This document shows, piece after piece, positions 1 to 8,723 of a DNA stretch of 58,464 nt. Both the position numbers and the translations under genes were made by a program. The DNA lies in NCBI GenBank assembly GCA_964478775.1, contig CAYZJC010000006.1, positions 1-58,464 of the forward strand, written 5' to 3'. The stretch comes from PNMQ01 sp964478775 (GTDB taxonomy: Bacteria; Pseudomonadota; Alphaproteobacteria; Paracaedibacterales; CAIOTO01). How positions within the stretch are numbered: position 1 is the first letter of the stretch; each line of letters begins with the position of its first letter. The notes under the pieces are model-generated. The model saw only the letters and a program-made list of their open reading frames with translations, was not told the origin of the DNA and ran no database searches.

Positions 1-205
1 TTTTCTATCACCAGGGGCCCTATCGCTAGGGGCTCTATCTTGGTAACCTCTGTCATTATTATTTCTGTCATAAGGTTTTCTATCACCAGGGGCCCTATCG
101 CTAGGGGCTCTATCTTGGTAACCTCTGTCATTATTATTTCTGTCATAAGGTTTTCTATCACCAGGGGCCCTATCGCTAGGGGCTCTATCTTGGTAACCTC
201 TGTCA
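1..205 (-). repeat. 75-bp perfect tandem repeat inside infB
   Basis: A 75-bp unit occurs at 1-75 and 76-150, and its first 55 bp recur at 151-205 before the sequence diverges. The array may continue beyond the window start. The unit is a whole number of codons (25 residues), so copy-number changes keep the infB frame. It encodes a polar segment with the pattern DRAPGDRKPYDRNNNDRGYQ followed by DRAPS. Identity between copies is complete at the DNA level, which implies recent amplification or homogenisation. Confidence 0.93.
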
Positions 206-924
206 CGATTATTGTAGCCTGGGCGATCGTTCGTTGGCCTGCTTGTAGAACCTCTATCAGACGATTCCCGATCTGAAGGAGAACGATCAGCATATGGTCT
301 ATCTGGTCTTCTGTCATTTTGCCTATCTGATGGCTGTCTGTCATAGCTCCTACGTTCGTGAGGACTCTGTGAATTTGAACCTCTCTCATAAGAAGACTGT
401 TGACGGTATGTCTGTGGTTCATACGCTTCGTGGCTTTTTGAGTTTGTATCTGAACCCAAGGCCTGTTTAACATGTGGTATAGATGGCACACTTGTTGCAA
501 CTGTCTGACTTTGAATTGCTTCATGTGCGGCTTGTTCCTCAGCCTTCAATGCCGCTTCCTTAGCTGCTTTTTCAGCCTGCAGTGCACGTTCACGTTCTTC
601 AATAAATCTCTTTTCATCTTGTTCTTTTTGGCGTACTAAAGAATCTTTAAGTGCTTTCATGCGCACATCAAGTTCACTGCCTGTTAAGCCACGGGATGAT
701 GCTGCTGAGTTTGCATCACCCTTTGACTTGTCATGGGGGTGGCCTCCTGTTCGGCGTCTTTTAACCTCAACCTCTACAGTTTTAGAGCGCCCACGCGCAA
801 AACTTTGTTGAATATGATCACGCTCAATAACTGGTCTTCCATCAGCCTTACGACTAAGGGTTAGCGTCTTCTTTTCGCTACCATCATTGTTTTTTTCAAG
901 ATCTGTTTCGTTTTTTCCAGTCAT
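1..924 (-). CDS. infB: Translation initiation factor IF-2, N-terminal part (cut by window edge)
   Basis: IF-2 is a GTPase that brings initiator tRNA to the 30S ribosome. Only the first 308 codons are visible; the G domain lies outside the window. The protein begins MTGKNETDLEKN and soon shows the typical alphaproteobacterial IF-2 N-terminal block LTLSRKADGRPVIERDH...FARGRSKTVEVEVKRRR. A charged alanine/glutamate-rich helical stretch follows (about residues 90-135), then an Arg/Asp/Asn/Pro-rich low-complexity region (about 175-308). The ATG at 922-924 is the only start after an upstream in-frame TAA. The gene lies downstream of rimP and nusA on the same strand, the usual operon order, but the small ylxR gene often found between nusA and infB is absent. 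The identification rests on the N-terminal block and on context. Confidence 0.9.
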   Translation of the reverse strand, partial: MTGKNETDLEKNNDGSEKKTLTLSRKADGRPVIERDHIQQSFARGRSKTVEVEVKRRRTGGHPHDKSKGDANSAASSRGLTGSELDVRMKALKDSLVRQKEQDEKRFIEERERALQAEKAAKEAALKAEEQAAHEAIQSQTVATSVPSIPHVKQALGSDTNSKSHEAYEPQTYRQQSSYERGSNSQSPHERRSYDRQPSDRQNDRRPDRPYADRSPSDRESSDRGSTSRPTNDRPGYNNRDRGYQDRAPSDRAPGDRKPYDRNNNDRGYQDRAPSDRAPGDRKPYDRNNNDRGYQDRAPSDRAPGDRK

Positions 925-972
925 TAGTTCACTATCTTCTAAAGTTACTGTTTATGGGCATGGGCACGTAAT

Positions 973-2507
973 TTAATTAAACCAGCCTTCACGGGCTTTC
1001 ATAATAAGAGCATTCGCNNNNNNNNNNCATCAAGACTTAGCAAATCTGTAGAAACGATATCAATCACTTCATCACCCGCTTAATCAGCAAAATCATCTAG
1101 TGTCAAAATGCCAGCTTTGCACAATTTATGCAATACTTGTGTCTCTAGGGCATCAAAGTTTAATAAATCATCCTTTGCACCTAAAGCTTTACATTCTTCA
1201 AGCATTTTTTGTTTGCGCATCTCAATAGCTGTGAGCGCACGTTTTTGTAATTCTGCACCTAAGTCAGCATCTAAGCCTTCAAGGGTCGCAATTTCTTCTG
1301 CATCTGTATAGGCTAATTCTTCAACGCTAATAAAGCCTTCAACGGCTAACAACTGCGCTAATGTTTCATCAACATCTAATGCATCCATAAATATTTTTGT
1401 GCGACGTTCAAATTCTTGTGCACGGCGTGCTGAATCTTCTGCTTCAGTTACAATATCTACATGCCAGCCAGTCAGTTGTGAGGCCAAACGAACATTTTGC
1501 CCACGTCGACCAATGGCAAGGCTTAATTGAGTTTCTGCAACCACCACTTGTACACGGCCTGTTTCTTCATCTAGCACAACACGAATGATTTCAGCCGGTG
1601 CTAAGGCATTGACAACAAATGTTGCTGCGTTTTCTGACCAAGGAATGATATCAATCTTTTCACCACCAAATTCGTTCACAATGGCCTGTATACGTGAGCC
1701 TCTGATTCCGACGCAAGAACCAATCAAATCAACAGAAGGGTCGCTTGATGTAACAGCAATCTTTGCGCGGCTACCGGCGTCACGTGCAACGCCTTTGATT
1801 TCAATGACGCCATCATAAATTTCAGGGACTTCTTGTTCAAATAAACGTGCCATAAAATGGGGATGTGTTCTGGATGTTGACACCATTGGTCCGCGTGCAT
1901 CTGGGCGAATTTCGCTAATCACCACACGAACACGATCTCCCACACGAAATGTTTCACGCGGGACCATGTCTTCACGGCGCAACACACCCTCACCACGGCC
2001 AAGGTCTAAAATAACGCAATTAAATTCCACTTGCTTGACGAGTCCGCTTACAATTTCACCAACGCGGTCTTTAAATTCTTCATAAACGTGTGAGCGTTCA
2101 GCATCCCTTACCTTTTGGAAGATAACCTGACGGGCACTTTGTGCCGTGACACGACCAAATTCAATAGGTGGAAGTTCTTCAATGATTTCATCACCAACAT
2201 CACAATTGGCATCAAGCTTGAGGGCGTCTTCTTTTGAAATTTGTGTGCTTGGAAATTCGACAATATCGCACACAATCTTCGCACGTGTGATTTCAACTTC
2301 ACCAGTTGCACGATCTACAGCCACACGAATATCATGGTCTATACCATATTTTGTTCTAGCCGCTTTTAAAATGGCTTGCTCCATGGCGTAAAGGACTTCA
2401 TCTTTTTCAATGCCCTTTTCGCGTGCAACAATATCTGCGACTTGCAACAGTTCGTGGCGAGGTTGTGAGATTGTGGTTTCTGATGGTTTAATTTTTCGAC
2501 TTGCCAA
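973..2507 (-). CDS. nusA: Transcription termination/antitermination factor NusA, with in-frame TAA near the C-terminus
   Basis: NusA binds RNA polymerase and nascent RNA and controls pausing, termination and antitermination. The open frame runs from the ATG at 2507 to a TAA at 1080-1082 (475 residues). It shows the N-terminal RNAP-binding domain (1-125), an S1 domain (about 130-200), two KH domains (about 230-345, with IRGSRIQAI and AIGRRGQNVRLASQ) and C-terminal helix-hairpin-helix repeats. After the TAA the same frame continues as AGDEVIDIVSTDLLSLD into the N gap. Beyond the gap ANALIMKAREGWFN ends at a TAA at 973-975. This is the expected NusA ending, so the internal TAA (probably from a TTA leucine codon) is either a real nonsense mutation or a sequence error. 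The N gap makes the joining frame unverifiable. The gene sits between rimP and infB. Confidence 0.93.
1018..1027. other. Assembly gap of 10 Ns in the nusA 3' end
   Basis: Ten Ns interrupt the NusA C-terminal coding sequence. Protein sequence on both sides is recognisable NusA, so the gap is inside the gene. Its true length is unknown, because all four gaps in this window are exactly ten Ns. Confidence 0.95.
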
Positions 2508-2593
2508 TTTAACACCTCGTATAGTTTTTGTTAATCATTAGTTGTTTAATCACTTTGTTTGCTTAAAGCAGTTCTCGTCTTGTTTGTGCTTTT

Positions 2594-3067
2594 TTAAAAT
2601 TCAACATGCAAACGTGCGCTTCGAATATCTGCATACATAAGCTCAATTTCTTGCGTATCTTCATCTAACGGTTCTATTAATATTAATTTTATACCCGTTT
2701 GCGTTGGATTTGCCAATATTCCTTTAAACTTTTTTCTGTTTTTAATTCCAGTGTTTGTTTGAATCACCACAGTGTGTCCTTCAAACTGAATAAAATGCTT
2801 TGGTTTCGTTAAGGGGCGATCTATCCCAGGTGAAGAGACCTCTAAAGTATAGGCTTCGGTAATCACATCTTCAACATCTAATATAGGGGACGCTAGTCTG
2901 CTAACTTTTTCACAGTCTTCAACAGTAATGTTTTCACCATCAAGCCGTTCAATCATAATTTGCAAAGTTTTGCGCAAATTGCCAGAAACGTTAACACGCA
3001 CAATTCCATAGCCATCTAAGGCTATTACTTTCTCTAGCAACAATTCAATGCGTTGGTTTAAATCCAT
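2594..3067 (-). CDS. rimP: Ribosome maturation factor RimP
   Basis: RimP is a cytoplasmic factor needed for maturation of the 30S subunit. The 157-residue product has the usual two-domain length. The N-terminal domain contains VSGNLRKTLQIMIERLDG and EDCEKVSRLASPILDVED. The conserved block YTLEVSSPGIDRPLTKPKHF follows at about residues 92-110, and the C-terminal Sm-like domain ends the protein. It is the first gene of the minus-strand rimP-nusA-infB operon, with an 86-bp gap to nusA. The start at 3067 gives the normal N-terminus MDLNQRIELLLEK. Confidence 0.93.
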   Translation of the reverse strand: MDLNQRIELLLEKVIALDGYGIVRVNVSGNLRKTLQIMIERLDGENITVEDCEKVSRLASPILDVEDVITEAYTLEVSSPGIDRPLTKPKHFIQFEGHTVVIQTNTGIKNRKKFKGILANPTQTGIKLILIEPLDEDTQEIELMYADIRSARLHVEF

Positions 3068-3399
3068 TTATGTATTCCAAATATTTTTTTAATAAAATCA
3101 ATTCACGCTTTTGTTGTTAAATAGAACAAATTTGTCAATTAGAATTGAAATCATTTTAAAGAATTATTGTCTTCATTTCAATATCTTATTGACAAAATTC
3201 CACGATAAACTGCTTGGTAAACAGATGATGCAATTTTTGAAGACGAATTGGACCTGCGGTTTTTAGTAAAACTCCTCATTTTTAAGCCTATAGATAAAAA
3301 TACAAGTTTTGCAAATCACTATATTATGATATAGTAGCTACTTTGCTATTCTTCTCTTATGAGATGAGTAGTTTCGATTCATATTTAAAGGGGGGTATT
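3068..3399. other. Divergent intergenic region between rimP and the ABC-F gene
   Basis: This AT-rich stretch of about 330 bp separates two divergent genes and must hold promoters for both. A possible weak element for the rightward gene is TTGCAA at 3309-3314 with TATAGT at 3330-3335 (15-bp spacing). I see no tRNA, terminator or coding sequence. TTG and ATG codons at 3343 and 3364 are in frame with the ABC-F gene but lack a good ribosome binding site. Confidence 0.5.
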
Positions 3400-4956
3400 G
3401 TGCTATCATTGAATAAGGTTAGTTATTACATTGCCGGTAGAGCTATTTTAGACGATATTACGGTTCAAATCAGTACGAACCAACGTGTCGGTTTGGTCGG
3501 GCGTAACGGGAGTGGTAAGTCAACTTTGTTTAATTTGATGCTTGGCAAATTATCAACTGATAAGGGTGAAGTTGAATGCTCTAAGAATATGAAGATCTTA
3601 ACCATCAAACAAGAAATGCCACGGGGCGACTTAACCCCACTTGAATTCTTGCTGGAACAAGATGAAGAACGTCTTGCCCTTATGACTGAACTTGAAACAT
3701 GCGTTGACCCAGATCGAATGGGCGATATCTATGAGCGTTTAATTCAGATAGATGCTTATACAGCAGAATCACGTGCAGCGATTGTATTAAAAGGTTTAGG
3801 CTTTGACGATGAAGCACAAAACAGACCTTTACAAACTTTTTCTGGTGGTTTTAGAATGCGTGTTGCACTTGCAGCAGCTCTTTTCCAAGAACCAGATTTA
3901 TTATTATTAGACGAACCTACAAACCACTTAGACTTTGAAACAACACAGTGGCTTCAAAACTTTTTAAGTAAGTACTCGAAAAGCTTTGTTTTAATTTCCC
4001 ACGAACGTGACTTCTTAAATGCGACTGTAAACACAGTGCTTCACTTAAAGCAAGGTAAAGTTCAACGTTATGCTGGAAACTTTGATGCGTTCTTGTCAGC
4101 TTATGAAATGCAACAAGCTAATATTGCAGCCTATAATGAAAAAGTGGCGCAACATCGTGCACACATGCAGTCATTCGTTGACAGGTTTAAGGCGCAGGCT
4201 TCTAAAGCAAGGCAAGCCCAAAGCCGTATGAAGGCCCTTGAAAAACTCCACTTCATTCCTGTTGCAGCAGATGACCCGACGATTGCCTTTAACTTTCCTG
4301 CACCTGAATCCTTATCTCCACCTTTATTGTCGTTTGAAAAAGTGTCATTAGGGTATGATGATAAAGTTATATTGAAAAACTTAACGGCATCTTTAAGCCC
4401 TGATGAACGTATTGGTTTAGTTGGTTCTAACGGTAATGGTAAGTCAACTCTGGCTAAGTTCTTGGCGGGTGAGCTTAAAGAGTTTTCAGGTCATATTCAT
4501 AAAAACAATAAAATGAAGATCGCATTTTATAGACAAGACCATTTTGAACATATGGAACTTAACCGTACGGCTTACAATTTGATAGCAGATATGTTGCCCC
4601 ATGGAAATCAAACCATTATTCGCGGTCACTTAGGCAGGTTTGGTTTCGTAAAAGATAAAGCTGACCAGTTAGTGTCACAAATGTCTGGTGTGGAGAGGGC
4701 CCGTCTTTTGTTCGCTTGCCTTACAGCGCAGCAACCGAACCTTCTTATTTTGGATGAACCTACAAACCACTTAGATATGGAAATGCGTGAATCATTGATT
4801 GAAGCACTCAATGACTATACAGGGGCAGTCATCCTCATCACCCACGATAGGCACTTACTACAACACGTCGCTGACCGTTTGTGGATTGTTAAAGATGGAA
4901 CCATGCAAGGCTTTGATGGCGACTTGATTGACTATACAAAATCTTTAGCAGCTTAA
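3400..4956 (+). CDS. ABC-F family ATPase (EttA/Uup-like)
   Basis: ABC-F proteins are soluble tandem ATPases that act on the ribosome in translation or in relief of stalled complexes; they are not transporters. I choose the GTG at 3400 because an AAAGGGGGG ribosome binding site lies 5 bp upstream; this gives 518 residues starting VLSLNKVSYYIAGR. The first ABC domain has Walker A GLVGRNGSGKST, signature FSGGF and Walker B LLLLDEPTNHLD. A charged linker helix follows (about 240-280, KAQASKARQAQSRMKAL). The second ABC domain has GLVGSNGNGKST, a modified signature MSGVE in place of LSGGE, and LLILDEPTNHLD. No membrane segments are present. The exact subfamily is uncertain. Confidence 0.9.
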   Translation: MLSLNKVSYYIAGRAILDDITVQISTNQRVGLVGRNGSGKSTLFNLMLGKLSTDKGEVECSKNMKILTIKQEMPRGDLTPLEFLLEQDEERLALMTELETCVDPDRMGDIYERLIQIDAYTAESRAAIVLKGLGFDDEAQNRPLQTFSGGFRMRVALAAALFQEPDLLLLDEPTNHLDFETTQWLQNFLSKYSKSFVLISHERDFLNATVNTVLHLKQGKVQRYAGNFDAFLSAYEMQQANIAAYNEKVAQHRAHMQSFVDRFKAQASKARQAQSRMKALEKLHFIPVAADDPTIAFNFPAPESLSPPLLSFEKVSLGYDDKVILKNLTASLSPDERIGLVGSNGNGKSTLAKFLAGELKEFSGHIHKNNKMKIAFYRQDHFEHMELNRTAYNLIADMLPHGNQTIIRGHLGRFGFVKDKADQLVSQMSGVERARLLFACLTAQQPNLLILDEPTNHLDMEMRESLIEALNDYTGAVILITHDRHLLQHVADRLWIVKDGTMQGFDGDLIDYTKSLAA

Positions 4957-5016
4957 GGCGCTGGGGGTAAATATCATATTTTTAAAACGTCTAACTGCTG
5001 AGAGTGAGATCTTATA

Positions 5017-5880
5017 ATGAAAAAAAGTAAATTAATTTATGTATCAGTTTTATTTGTGTTTTTATTTTTATTAAGACAAATATTTTTACTGCAAGATATA
5101 TCAACGCACATTCCCTTTCAAAATGCTGAAAAAACATGGCTTATAACCTATGGAACAGGTAGTGCCTATGAGGCTGGACAAAATTTTTTGAGTAAGCATG
5201 CTTCTGGATGGGGGTTTGAAGCTAACATTAATTATAAGCCACGTGATATAGAAGCATAATTTTATCAGAAGAATAAAAAGATATTGGATCAAAAACATGG
5301 TGTAGGATATTGGCTTTGGAAACCCTATATCATAGATAGAACATTAGCTATGATGCAAGAAGGAGAGTATTTATTTTATTGTGACGCTGGGTATATGATG
5401 CTCAAACATACAAGTGAGTATTTAGATATGCTAAAAAATGCAAAAGCAGATATGTTGTTGGTTGAATCAGGACATATGAATAGGGTGTATTGTAAGAAAG
5501 ATGCATTCGTAGTCATGAATGTTGATGAGAAACATAGGAATGATCCTCAATTCGCTGCAGGCTTTATTGTTATTAAAAATACTCAACATAGTCGTGAATT
5601 TATCAAAAAGTGGTTACATTATAGTCAAAATGAACAGCTGCTGACAGATGTCAAGAGTAGTAATCCTGAATTTGAAGATTTTCTTGATCATCGTCATGAT
5701 CAAGCAATTTTATCCTTACTATATTATAAGTTTCCAAATAAAATTATGATTAGAGATAGTAGAGGTAATGTGGCAATTCATCAGCGTAGATCAGAAAATT
5801 CTTCTTTAGAATGGTTGTTTCTCAAAGAAAAAATGCGCTCCGCTATCAAGAAGTTGCTAAATTTTAAAAGTTCTGAGTAA
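5017..5880 (+). pseudogene. Membrane-anchored glycosyltransferase-like gene interrupted by TAA
   Basis: Two open segments (5017-5256 and 5260-5880) lie in the same frame, separated only by a TAA at 5257-5259. Together they would encode about 287 residues. There is an N-terminal membrane anchor (about residues 6-25), then WLITYGTGSAYEAG. Across the stop the protein runs DIEA-stop-FYQKNKKILDQ, then GVGYWLWKPYII and FYCDAGYMML. These motifs resemble glycosyltransferase-type proteins with an FYxKNxxIL...GxGYWLWKPYII signature. The stop replaces about one residue, so a point mutation (GAA to TAA would fit) or a sequence error is the simplest explanation. The gene neighbours a GT11 fucosyltransferase, suggesting a role in surface glycan synthesis. 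The exact substrate is unknown. Confidence 0.7.
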
Positions 5881-5912
5881 CCAGGTTTGGTGTTTATTCT
5901 GTTTCACCATTT

Positions 5913-6896
5913 TTACTGAACAATGATCCATTCTTTTTTGTATAAATCAAGTGGGTAGGCCTTCTTTGTGTGTTCACGTGTGTGGAACATGAATGGTGCG
6001 ATGACTGTCGGTGAATGCGGATGTGTATTTAAAATGGCGCCCCAAATGCTATATGTGCTGTTTGCAATAATATGATGCTGGCATTTAGACATAAGTACCA
6101 TGTCTTCATAGCTAAATTCGGGGTTGCTTTTTACAACATGAAATTCTTTTTTCTTAAAGTTTTGTGTTGCGTATTCATAGTCATCAGAAAAGACAAAAAA
6201 TTTAATATTAGATCCATGGATTTGTTTCATGAGGGTGATTGCTCTTTGATAGTAATCAAGTGACTGAGCGTGAAACAGATTGTTAAAGCCCTTTTTAAGG
6301 TAGTCACCCCGTCGTATATGAATAGATACACTTACAGGTTCAGACTTAATTGCGTTACTTATTTCTTGTGCATAAGCGCTTAAGTCATGTTTTAGTGTGT
6401 AAAGCTCTTTAATGTTTCCTTCACTGTTTTTTAAATAACCTGGGCAGGAAAAATAGCCATGTATATTAAGCCCATTCTTTGTGTCTTGTTTAAAAAAGTT
6501 ATCGTTTATATTTCCATCTTGCTCAAAAAAACTTTGAATTTTGACTTTTCCATTTAGCTTGTGCCATATTTTTTGGTATAATCTCTTTGCATGATGTAGT
6601 TGTATTGTTTTATAAGAAACTTTAAAGATATCTAATTGAAAAGGACGATCTGCACGGGTCTTAACTTCAGATAAATCAAGATAGATTTGTGCCCCTTGTG
6701 TTCTTGCAAAATGAGTAGCTGCAGCATATTGCCACATTTGATTTCCAAGACCACCCAGAATTTTTATACAGACAAAAGGTTCGCTTGGCATATCTTCTTT
6801 TGAAATGTAATTTTCAGCGTCACCTTTTCGAATGAATAAAAAAGTGGTTGCTAAGGCTATAAATATTAGCAGACGTCTATAGAATAATTTATTCAT
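5913..6896 (-). CDS. Alpha-1,2-fucosyltransferase-like, GT11 family, with N-terminal membrane anchor
   Basis: GT11 enzymes transfer fucose from GDP-fucose to galactose on glycans such as LPS. The sequence has the family motifs: ILGGLGNQMWQYAAATHFA near the N-terminus, HIRRGDYL in the middle (the GDP-fucose binding site) and FSDDYEYA plus ANSTYSIWGA towards the end. I choose the ATG at 6896, because a GAGGAG ribosome binding site overlaps the argS stop; an upstream ATG at 6920 would overlap argS by 17 bp. A hydrophobic segment at about residues 6-22 gives a type II membrane topology, which is uncommon for bacterial GT11 proteins. It appears to be translationally coupled to argS. Confidence 0.87.
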   Translation of the reverse strand: MNKLFYRRLLIFIALATTFLFIRKGDAENYISKEDMPSEPFVCIKILGGLGNQMWQYAAATHFARTQGAQIYLDLSEVKTRADRPFQLDIFKVSYKTIQLHHAKRLYQKIWHKLNGKVKIQSFFEQDGNINDNFFKQDTKNGLNIHGYFSCPGYLKNSEGNIKELYTLKHDLSAYAQEISNAIKSEPVSVSIHIRRGDYLKKGFNNLFHAQSLDYYQRAITLMKQIHGSNIKFFVFSDDYEYATQNFKKKEFHVVKSNPEFSYEDMVLMSKCQHHIIANSTYSIWGAILNTHPHSPTVIAPFMFHTREHTKKAYPLDLYKKEWIIVQ

Positions 6897-6903
6897 CTTC
6901 CGT

Positions 6904-8682
6904 TTACTCCTCAGTCTCATTTTCGTCTTGTGATGTCATTATTTCAATGGCAGCGATACCTAAAATACCAAAGCCTGTTTTAATGACTGTTGCAACTTGC
7001 CAAATAAGGGCGAGCTTGGCTTTCGTTTTGTTAAAATCGTTTTCGTCAATGAATCTTAGCTGGGTATTTGTTTTACCTTTGTTCCATAAGCTGTGAAACT
7101 GCGTTGCTAAATCATACAAAGCATTGGCAATGCGGTGGGGTTCACGGTAGTGTGCAGCCATTTCAATTTGCCTTGGAAAGGTTGCCAAAACTTTTATTAA
7201 ATCTATTTCGCTTGCATCGGTAAGGGTTGAAAGGTCAGCTTCTATAAGATTGTTCGTGTCAAAGTCAGACTTTAAATTTTTCATATGACGAATTACGGAA
7301 TGAATACGTGCATGGGCATAGTTAATATAAAACATAGGGTTGTCTTTGATTTGTGCAATAACGGCAGCAAAGTCAAAGTCGAGGGCTGAATCTTGGTGGC
7401 GTGAAACCATCATGTAGCGTGTTGCGTCTATTCCAACGCGTTCAACAACGTCTCTAAAGGTAATAAAGGTACCAAGGCGTTTGCTCATACGAATGGGGTT
7501 GCCATTGTCCATGAAGTTAACCATTTGGGTGACTTTAATTTCAAGGTTGGCTTTACCTTGAGTCATGGCGTGTACAACGGCTTTAAGGCGTTTTAAATAC
7601 CCTGCATGGTCTGCACCAAAGACGTTAATCATTTGTGTGAAGCCTCGTTTAAATTTGTCAAAGTGGTAGGCTGAATCACCTGCAAAGTATGTCCAGGCCC
7701 CGTTAGATTTCTTAATGACGCGATCAACATCATCACCATGCTCTTGTGATTTAAACAAGGTTTGTGGCTTTTCTTCCCAGTCATCTAATTCAATGCCTTT
7801 AGGGGCCGCAAGTACACCTACATAAGCATCGCCAGTTTGTGTTAAGTGCTCTAGCATTTGGTCAATCAGGCCGGCCTTTGCTAAAGCCTTTTCAGATGTA
7901 TAAACATCCATCATAATACCAGCTTTGGTAAGGTCTGTTTTAATCATGTCCATCATGAGGGCGACGCAATCGTCTTTAAAAATTTCAAGCCATTCAGATT
8001 CATCTGCATTCACAAATTTGTCACTATAACGTTTGGCAAGTTCTTGACCCGCTGGAACAAGGTAGTCACCGCCATACATGTCAGGGCCAAAGTCTGCGGG
8101 CGTCACGACTTTACCAAAGCATTCACAATAGCGTACATATGCTGAACGGGAAAGGGCGTCGACTTGTCCACCTGCATCATTTATATAATATTCACGGGTG
8201 ACTTTGTGACCACAAAAGGCAAGGAGTGAAGCAATTGTATCACCTAAAATTGCATTTCTACCATGACCTGCATGTAATGGGCCTGTTGGGTTCACTGAAA
8301 CATATTCAACAAGTATGGGCTCTTTTGGTGTACCATCTTGGGCTGGCTTTCCAAAGCTTGTTCCCATTTGAATCATGCCATTTAGTTGTTGGTGCCAGAA
8401 ATGGTTTTTAAAGGTAATATTAACAAATCCTGGGCCTGCAATTGTTGCAGATTCTATTTCGTTATGTGCTTGTAATTTTTGGCATAACAGGTTGCCAAGT
8501 TCACGAGGGTTTGTTGCTAAAGCTTTGCTTAAAACCATTGCCGCATTCGTTGAAACATCTCCATGTGACGCATCTTTGGTGGGTTCCACATTGACTTTTG
8601 ACATATCTAATTCACTAGCTAGCGGATTAATTTCAACAATGGCTTCTTTTACCCATTTTAATACGTCTACATATAAGTTCAT
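6904..8682 (-). CDS. argS: Arginyl-tRNA synthetase
   Basis: Class I aminoacyl-tRNA synthetase that charges tRNA-Arg in the cytoplasm. The 592-residue length is typical. The N-terminal Add-1 domain is followed by VEYVSVNPTGPLHAGHGRN at about residues 120-140, with the HIGH-equivalent HAGH. The KMSKS-equivalent RMSKRLGTF is near residue 400, and a DALR anticodon-binding domain ends the protein (PHRIANALYDLATQFHSLWN). The gene stops immediately upstream of the GT11 gene, whose ribosome binding site it overlaps. Confidence 0.97.
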   Translation of the reverse strand: MNLYVDVLKWVKEAIVEINPLASELDMSKVNVEPTKDASHGDVSTNAAMVLSKALATNPRELGNLLCQKLQAHNEIESATIAGPGFVNITFKNHFWHQQLNGMIQMGTSFGKPAQDGTPKEPILVEYVSVNPTGPLHAGHGRNAILGDTIASLLAFCGHKVTREYYINDAGGQVDALSRSAYVRYCECFGKVVTPADFGPDMYGGDYLVPAGQELAKRYSDKFVNADESEWLEIFKDDCVALMMDMIKTDLTKAGIMMDVYTSEKALAKAGLIDQMLEHLTQTGDAYVGVLAAPKGIELDDWEEKPQTLFKSQEHGDDVDRVIKKSNGAWTYFAGDSAYHFDKFKRGFTQMINVFGADHAGYLKRLKAVVHAMTQGKANLEIKVTQMVNFMDNGNPIRMSKRLGTFITFRDVVERVGIDATRYMMVSRHQDSALDFDFAAVIAQIKDNPMFYINYAHARIHSVIRHMKNLKSDFDTNNLIEADLSTLTDASEIDLIKVLATFPRQIEMAAHYREPHRIANALYDLATQFHSLWNKGKTNTQLRFIDENDFNKTKAKLALIWQVATVIKTGFGILGIAAIEIMTSQDENETEE

Positions 8683-8723
8683 TTTTATTCTCTTTCTTTT
8701 GGCTAGTCAATAGTCTTGAATGT

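Noticed and set aside
1..225. CRISPR-like direct repeats
   Set aside because: The units are contiguous with no spacers, multiples of three bases, and in frame with infB.
40..276. Plus-strand ORF of 78 codons over the tandem repeat
   Set aside because: It is the antisense shadow of the infB repeat region; the minus strand carries recognisable IF-2 sequence.
1080..5259. Stop codon reassignment (TAA read as sense) suggested by nusA and the glycosyltransferase-like gene
   Set aside because: Many intact genes here end in TAA at their expected ends (for example aroE, argS and rplU), and the two sites would need different amino acids. Mutation or error is simpler.
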